NCBI GenBank assembly: GCA_000151295.1
Contig: GG745368.1
Coordinates: 427,275 to 440,563, forward strand
Source: Allomyces macrogynus ATCC 38327
Lineage: Eukaryota > Blastocladiomycota > Blastocladiomycetes > Blastocladiales > Blastocladiaceae
Direction of reading: 5' to 3'
Length of the DNA: 13,289 nt
Shown: piece by piece, positions 8,340 through 13,289 of the stretch
Layout of the letters: every line of letters begins with the position of its first letter
Position numbering within the stretch: position 1 is the stretch's first letter
Made by a program: the position numbers and the translations under genes
Notes under the pieces: generated by a model
Told to the model about the DNA's origin: nothing
The model's database searches: none
The model's input: only the letters and a program-made list of their open reading frames with translations

Positions 8340-9009
8340 AACAAAGCGACCTGCGACCCGCTCAACCCCACCGTTTGCGACGTCCCACCGAGCGCGCCCG
8401 CGAGCGGGTTCGTCATTCCAATCGGCTGCGAGAACGACCAGAACATCGCGTGCTCGTCGGTGATCAACGGCTCCTCGCCGTGCTCCTCGAGCTGGCGCAT
8501 GAGTTTGGTCATGGGCCGTTCAACGTCGGCGCACATGCCGTTCTCGTCATTGAAGAGCGGGTTCGGCGGCGTGCGCTTGCTGGGCAATTGCAGTATGCAG
8601 AGAATCAGTTTCCGCGGCTTGGGCGGGACCGTGTCCCAAGCGGCAGGTAATGGCTCGCCGTCGCGCTGGCTCGCGATAAACGCGACGAATTCGGGACTGC
8701 GGACCGTTGGGTCGTCCCAAAGCGAGCAGCCCTGCAGGAGCACGTAGAGAACGATGCCCATGCTCCACACGTCGCACCGTTCGCCGTCGTAGCTGCCCTG
8801 CGCGAACTGGAAGGTGGGAGAGCAGTGTGAGCGATCGGAACCTGCACAATCAAGTGCAAATCGAGAAAGCGACACGAATGTGATCCACACGGTGTCATGA
8901 GTGTTCGCTGCCTACCCTTGTACCGGTACATAGATAGTTGCAAACCTAAAGTCGGAGATTTTGAGGCTTCCTTGCGCGTCGACGAGCATATTTGGTGGAC
9001 GACACGCAT
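8340..9009 (-). pseudogene. Chk1-like Ser/Thr protein kinase, internal fragment with frameshift
   Basis: Chk1 is the DNA-damage checkpoint effector kinase. Reading minus from 9009, PPNMLVDAQGSLKISDF (subdomains VIb-VII, lacking a clear HRDLK) leads to R instead of the Gly of DFG (8953-8945). The frame then shifts to YRYKGRQRTLMTPCGSHS (activation segment). From 8806, after an acceptor CCAG, comes GSYDGERCDVWSMGIVLYVL (subdomain IX). After that are LWDDPTVRSPEFVAFIA, a PKPRKLILCILQLPSKRTP segment, and a tail with NPLFNDENGMCADVERPM and FSQPIGMTNP, resembling the region after the kinase domain in fungal Chk1. Missing are the Gly-rich loop, the N-lobe, the APE motif and the C-terminal KA1 domain. 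The Chk1 call rests on the WDDPT..SPEF and NP...G.CAD patterns; a related kinase is possible. Confidence 0.65.
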
Positions 9010-9092
9010 CAGGCGAGTTCGATCTAAGCAATGAACGTGGTGCGCGGGTCCACACCTCGGGTTTCAGGCTTCCACGTCGTCTCCAGGTGCAG

Positions 9093-9434
9093 CCACCTGT
9101 TGTGCTACAACTGCTGGAGGCGTGCCCACAGCAGCAGCAGCAGGATCCTGAAACCAGTGCTGTCCTGTGTCCCGTGTGCCACGCGCTGCCTGCGCCCATG
9201 CTGCCCGTCCTCATGCCAGGCACAACCGCCTGAGTTCGACTGGTCGCCGGCCAGCTGACGATGGCACTCGACGCCTGCCGGTTCCGGGTCGACAACGCCA
9301 CGAGTTTGATGCGGTACCTGTGTGGGCGGCCCACACGGTACCAGGACCTGCTGAACCGCACATGGCATGACTTGACTCAGAGCCAGCAGGCCAAGAGGTA
9401 CATGCATGTAATTGGCCTTGTGATCAGTGCTTAG
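9093..9434 (+). pseudogene. RING-finger protein remnant with frameshift and TGA
   Basis: After an acceptor-like CTCCAG the frame reads CSHLLCYNCWRRA, the C-x-H-x2-C-x2-C half of a RING finger (E3 ubiquitin ligase type zinc-binding module). The closing pair, VLCPVCHALPAP, lies in another frame, separated by a (CAG)5 tract at about 9131-9146 where an indel is likely. That second frame hits TGA at 9231-9233, then stays open as VRLVAGQLTMALDACRFRVD to LTQSQQAKRYM and a TAG at 9432-9434. A GTACAT donor within AAGAGGTACAT near 9400 could begin an intron. The first Cys pair of the RING was not found upstream. It lies antiparallel to the kinase fragment. Confidence 0.4.
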
Positions 9435-9728
9435 AGACAGCAATCATAACTGACCTTTGCGTCTCATGCTGCCATGGACGTAGTGAATATGTGCGGCCGA
9501 AAGAGGAGGGCACGCAGCTCCAGCAGCAATCGGTCGTGCTGCAGCAGGCAACAGGTGTGACACCACCCTGACCAGGCCCACCACCACTGCTGCAGGTTCA
9601 ACGAACACCATCGTGTGCCGGGCCACAGCCAACAACCCTGTTCCACAGCTCAAGCTTGGCGCGGCCCATGTCCAGCGCATTGCATCTGGGCCACTGACCA
9701 CCATCTGTGTCCATATGTGCAGCCGAGT
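9435..9728. other. CpG-poor stretch, possible continuation of the RING remnant
   Basis: A plus-strand frame gives EYVRPKEEGTQLQQQSVVLQ (from about 9487) and is then broken by TGA and later stops. Further on, at 9788, MDEQIQQWWRGQAVAAATAS is a coherent short segment. Both look like decayed coding sequence but match nothing I recognise. Confidence 0.25.
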
Positions 9729-10803
9729 TTATTGCATGCAGCTAGGCAAATTGTGCCACTGCCAATGCCCAGGACAGGTCGCGTGCCATGGATGAACAGA
9801 TACAGCAGTGGTGGCGGGGGCAGGCTGTTGCAGCTGCGACTGCCAGTTTTGATGAGCATGACAGGGGCTGCAGGTACAGCAGGGTCCAGTGCAGCCACTT
9901 CGGCTTTGTGACAGTTGAGGGCCGTGTTGAGACGATGGGAGTGACAGGATGGGAAGGGTGAAAGCGACGTGGCAGAGCATAAGCATTTGGAGCATCGGTT
10001 CGAGGTGCTGGCGTGGTGCAGTGGCGCTGGCGTTGAGGGAAAGTTTGTTGGTCGCGTCTCGCACATCCCGCACCAGCAGCGGGATATTCACGTGGGGCAC
10101 GCGCACCAATAGATAGCCCATTTTGAGCGACGGCAAATCAGGGAACGAAGTGGAAGTGAGCCATGATTGAGCGTCCTGGTACTCAAGTTCAAGCAATACG
10201 ATGCGATCCTCGACAGTATCCAGGAGCAGGTGGGCGTGGGTCTATGGGAGAGACGAGTGGCAGTGAACACAGTGCAGGTTTGGGGAAAATAGTGGTAATC
10301 TGGTCCAAAGTGCAAGCGACGGGCTGAAACGACTGAGCCAGACGGCTGGGAAGAAAAGAGAGCACAGTGATATACAATCTGGGAACGCGTAGAGTCCGGA
10401 CAGGCGCCAGTGCAAGTGGTGGTGCTGTAACACCATTTCTGTCCAGAGCGACTTTGATTAACCACAGGGGCAACTGTGGGACATCGGGATCTGCAATCAA
10501 TTCGGAAAGGAAATCGCTATCCCCAGCCAAGAAAACGCGGACTTGCAAGCGATCAGCACAATCACCATCGCCCAAACAGTTGGACAAATCACCATCAATC
10601 ATTTCCAATCAGTTTGAGGCAAGAAGTTGGCACAGCATGGCAGATCAAAAGCAATGGCATGTCCACAAGAGCTGGAACAGATCCAATAGCGGCAAGTCCG
10701 CCAAATGGGCAACAATATCATCAATGATCTCAGTAGAGAGGTCTTGTAGGCCAGCAGAGTGGTGCGAGATTGACCCACCCACTGGCAATGACATGGATGA
10801 CAT
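9729..10803 (-). pseudogene. F-box protein with leucine-rich-like C-terminus, decayed
   Basis: F-box proteins are substrate adaptors of SCF ubiquitin ligases. From ATG 10803 (minus), LQDLSTEIIDDIVAHLADLP and LLDLFQLLWTC form a good F-box. The same frame continues through TGA at 10647-10645 and TGA at 10611-10609, with protein-like sequence on both sides (SAMLCQLLASN, then FLSELIADPDVPQLPLWLIK). Downstream, two very short candidate introns (30 and 29 nt) would join VVSARRLHFGPDYHYFPQ and LLLDTVEDRIVLLELEYQD, followed by SWLTSTSFPDLPSLKMGYLL, a Leu-spaced pattern like divergent LRRs. No GT-AG intron removes the two TGAs cleanly while keeping the F-box frame, because no AG occurs on this strand until about 70 nt past the second stop. 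The end coordinate is the limit of the open frame. Confidence 0.55.
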
Positions 10804-11344
10804 CTTGTCACAAGTTACACGTTATGAAACTTGCGCAAATCGATCTCAGAGCTGGCCACTGGAAGGCTTGGGGATATGGTCCACGTTAGCAGAGACTGCA
10901 GCGGGTAAGATTGCAGTGTCGTTGCGCTGTGATTGGATTGTGGTGGTTGCAGATGCTGTGTGGTGAAGTGGGGGGGTTGATGGTGGTGGGAACCACTCAA
11001 TGTGCAACATAAAGACTCGAGACACTGCAAAAGTGTCGACAACACATCGACGTTGCTTTATTTTTCTTTCACTCGAATCACCATCTCTACTCTTCTTTAG
11101 AAAAAGTCCCCATCCGCCTGGAAAAAAATCTTCTTGATTATAGCACATCTGCATTGAAAACTATCCATGAGATCTGTGCTCCTTGCTCATGGTCACAAAA
11201 GAAGTCGAGTGGGCGGCCACATGTTGAAGCTGCTGATTGATACTGCTACACTGATGCCTTTGCTGTTGGTCGGAGCCTGGATGCGTTGCGCTTCATGATA
11301 TTGATGAGGCTTGACACGGCCAGAAGTGCGAGAGAATCGACGGT
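10804..11344. other. Gene-poor stretch upstream of the F-box remnant
   Basis: No supported coding region. A pyrimidine-rich segment (about 11050-11100 on plus) and several short open frames are present, without recognised motifs. It may contain the former promoter of the F-box gene. Confidence 0.4.
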
Positions 11345-11632
11345 TTGCATCGATCGAGCCGGATTTGGCCATTGCATGGGTCTCTGCATGTTGATGTCTT
11401 TTGCCTTTGTCGACATCTGGCAACATATTGGTCTCGCTCAATCCCTGCCCGCAGATATCCGGGAATGCATGATGATGCCAGCAGTGCGTGCGCCAGAGGA
11501 CTCATTGAAGCAATTCAACTTGCGCACACACTTCATGTGTGGAGATCCAAGCGTGCAGTTGTTTTGCTTGGTCTGCTGTCCATTTCAGAATTAACCTTTG
11601 GCAACTTCCTGCCAGCCAAGACCCGGTTTTGA
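11345..11632 (+). pseudogene. Possible membrane-protein remnant
   Basis: The frame at 11345-11632 ends with GLIEAIQLAHTLHVWRSKRA followed by a hydrophobic stretch VVLLGLLSISELTFG, then TGA. A charged RSKRA turn before a leucine-rich helix ending in E-L resembles multi-pass fungal membrane proteins (such as those with DUF6533-like folds), but this rests on one helix. It starts without a convincing Met and has no companion helices nearby. Confidence 0.22.
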
Positions 11633-11746
11633 GCACCGCGGACGGATATCAAAGTCTTATGACGCAGCTGTGGTCCGGAGAAACAACAATGCAGGCCATG
11701 ATTCCGGCGGCAGTTCACGGCAGTCATTCATGAGCGTTACTGCACA

Positions 11747-11891
11747 GGCCCTGGGGATAGTCTACCTTAGAAACTGCGGCGCAGTCAGGAGGATCTGAGG
11801 TCGCTCACATTGGCCGGCACCGCGATCTTTGGCACAGTCACGAATAACAGGGTCTGGAACCTCACTTCTACTCTGGACTATCCCCAGGGCC
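11747..11891. repeat. 16-bp perfect inverted repeat enclosing 113 bp
   Basis: GGCCCTGGGGATAGTC at 11747-11762 is the exact reverse complement of GACTATCCCCAGGGCC at 11876-11891. The enclosed 113 bp has only weak further pairing. It sits in a gene-poor interval. It could be a small non-autonomous element, a hairpin RNA or a binding-site pair; flanking target duplications were not evident. Confidence 0.65.
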
Positions 11892-12231
11892 AGTACGGCA
11901 TGACACCGCGACGATTTAATCGTGGACACAAAGCACGAGAAAGCGCTGTCTGAGCCAGAGAATTCTGGTGGATCAAAAGCAACAGCAACGACCAAGGCAA
12001 GCAGCCAGTGATCATGTGTGGGTAACAATATCGGCATTATATATCAGCTCCCCACTGGCACGAAGTGCTTCTCCGTTTCCGCCAAACCAACGCTCGCGCG
12101 CGCGCGGGCAACACAAGACAACCGGTCAGGCAAGACCAAAACAAAAAGGGAAAACGCAACAAAAAGAAGAGCAAAGACCGACTCAAGCCATCGGGCATCG
12201 GACCCAACTCGCGCGCGACCACTTTCCAAAT
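11892..12231. other. Intergenic stretch downstream of the fumarate reductase gene
   Basis: No supported gene. An alternating CG tract lies near 12092-12108 and an A-rich, lysine-codon-like stretch at about 12138-12180. This is the 3' side of the minus-strand fumarate reductase/b5 reductase gene. Confidence 0.45.
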
Positions 12232-13289
12232 TTACATAAACGAGTACCACACGCCCTCCTTGTACCCGAGCTCCGTCATGACGCCCTTGATGATCTGGCA
12301 CATCTTCCACGGGCCGCACAAAATGATCTTCGTGCTGTCCTCGTCGCCCTCCTCAGGCACCGGCGGCAATTCGCGGGCCAGCGTGTCTTTCTCGAGGTAC
12401 CCCGTGCCAAACGACGGGTAACCCACGGGCCACGACTCGTCCGGCTTGTCGACGGTGAAGTAGAGCTTGAGGTTCGGGTGCACCTTGGCCTGCTCGACCA
12501 ACTCGTCCTTGTAGACGAGCTCCGACTCCATGACGGCGCCGTAAATCAGCTTGACTTCGATATCGTCCCGGTTCTGGTGCAACACCGACCGAATGATCTG
12601 GACCATCGGCGAAAGACCCGTGCCACCGGCAATCAGCGCGATCTTACGCACGGGTGAGTCGGCACCGGCACCCTCCGCATCCAGACCGAGGTCCGGGAAG
12701 TTGGAGCCGAGCGGGCCCTTGAACTCGAGCGCGTCCTTGCCCGGCCGCATCGTCGCGATATGGTGCGACATACTGCCGTGGTCGTCGACCTTGATCAACA
12801 AGTCAATGTGGCCCAAGTTATCCGGGCGCGAGATCGGCGAATAGTACCGCACGATCTGCTCGCCATTGATTTCGGCACGCACGGCCACGTACTCGCCAAT
12901 GCGCAGGCCCGTGTGGTGCTTGGTCGACGGCAGGTCGAACCGGAACAGCTTGACGAACTGGCCAAGGGACTTGACCGAACGCAACACGAGCGGCGTGAAT
13001 GAGTCCGGGTTCAGTGCCGCGTCGTACAGGTGCTTGGTGATCGCCGCGGCGCGGTGACCCGCGATCCGGCCAAAGACGACACACTCGAGCAGCGAGTTGC
13101 CGGCGAGGCGGTTGCCGCCATGCACGCCACCCGACACTTCGCCCGCCGCGTACAAACCGGGGATCGCGATCCCGTGGTTCGCGTCGAGCGCGAGCGGGTC
13201 CTCGGCGGGGGTCGCGCGGCGCACGACTTCGGCCGCGGCGTTGATGCGCAGACCGCCCATCGTGTAATGAATCGCGGGCGTGATGCCGC
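12232..13289 (-). CDS. Fumarate reductase fused to cytochrome b5 reductase-like domain (5' partial)
   Basis: The window holds the last 351 residues, read from 13289 down to TAA at 12234-12232 with no intron. The first part is the end of an FAD-dependent fumarate reductase: [11 protein letters not shown] (active-site His loop), then [20 protein letters not shown] with the substrate-binding Arg, and [11 protein letters not shown]. After a linker comes an NAD(P)H-cytochrome b5 reductase module: [12 protein letters not shown], the FAD motif RYYSPIS (RxYSxxS type), [23 protein letters not shown], the nucleotide-binding GGTGLSPM, and CGPWKM near the end, finishing GVWYSFM as b5 reductases do. No cytochrome b5 haem domain lies between the two. 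The enzyme should pass electrons from NADH through FAD to fumarate without a quinone, as in the trypanosomatid NADH-dependent fumarate reductases, where an ApbE-like domain precedes; that part would be beyond the window. Confidence 0.9.
   Translation of the reverse strand, partial: GITPAIHYTMGGLRINAAAEVVRRATPAEDPLALDANHGIAIPGLYAAGEVSGGVHGGNRLAGNSLLECVVFGRIAGHRAAAITKHLYDAALNPDSFTPLVLRSVKSLGQFVKLFRFDLPSTKHHTGLRIGEYVAVRAEINGEQIVRYYSPISRPDNLGHIDLLIKVDDHGSMSHHIATMRPGKDALEFKGPLGSNFPDLGLDAEGAGADSPVRKIALIAGGTGLSPMVQIIRSVLHQNRDDIEVKLIYGAVMESELVYKDELVEQAKVHPNLKLYFTVDKPDESWPVGYPSFGTGYLEKDTLARELPPVPEEGDEDSTKIILCGPWKMCQIIKGVMTELGYKEGVWYSFM

Noticed and set aside
3254..10647. TGA read as a sense codon (altered genetic code)
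   Set aside because: The intact genes here contain no internal TGA and use TGG for Trp, and the remnants also carry frameshifts or truncations. Decay explains the stops better, although no intact gene in this window happens to end in TGA.
12092..12108. Alternating CG run as a Z-DNA or regulatory element
   Set aside because: Similar CG runs occur by chance elsewhere in this GC-rich sequence, including inside coding regions.

Overview
The window looks like nuclear DNA from a fungus. The intact proteins are fungal in type: a Mif2/CENP-C with a cupin domain, a MutL homologue of the PMS1/MLH2 branch, and a soluble-type fumarate reductase. The best-supported introns are short (66-87 nt), GT-AG, some with a CTRAY-like branch site. 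A basidiomycete or other GC-rich fungus is likely, but I cannot fix the phylum. Bases 1 to about 205 are G and C homopolymer runs typical of a contig edge or poor consensus, and nothing there is trusted.

Layout. 322-2140 (+): CENP-C/Mif2, two exons, apparently complete. 2141-2656: intergenic, with a T17 tract. 2657 to about 3700 (+): N-terminal half of an SNM1/PSO2-like metallo-beta-lactamase nuclease with an in-frame TGA. About 3684-3850: a broken duplication. 3961-4639 (+): only the C-terminal 200 or so residues of MCM2. 4733-7272 (-): a six-exon PMS1/MLH2-type MutL gene, convergent with the MCM2 fragment. 7273-7861: GC-rich spacer with a repeated decamer. 7862-8062 (+): start of a short-chain dehydrogenase, nothing beyond the first beta-alpha-beta unit. 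About 8340-9009 (-): frame-shifted piece of a Chk1-like kinase. 9093-9434 (+): RING-finger remnant with a TGA. About 9729-10803 (-): F-box gene remnant with two TGA stops. 10804-12231: gene-poor, with a possible membrane-protein remnant and a 16-bp inverted repeat. 12232-13289 (-): C-terminal part of a fumarate reductase fused to a cytochrome b5 reductase domain, running off the window.

Overall, three genes look intact as far as the window shows (CENP-C, MutL, fumarate reductase/b5 reductase). They are CpG-rich and end in TAA. Between them lie fragments of at least five other genes, each missing one end or carrying stops or frameshifts. The four in-frame stops I could place in those fragments are all TGA. 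The 9-11.8 kb interval is CpG-poor and rich in TG/CA, as expected from decay of methylated CpG. Five of the recognisable genes or fragments belong to chromosome maintenance (CENP-C, SNM1, MCM2, MutL, Chk1). No operon logic is implied, and the SNM1/MCM2 junction could be a rearrangement or an assembly chimera.
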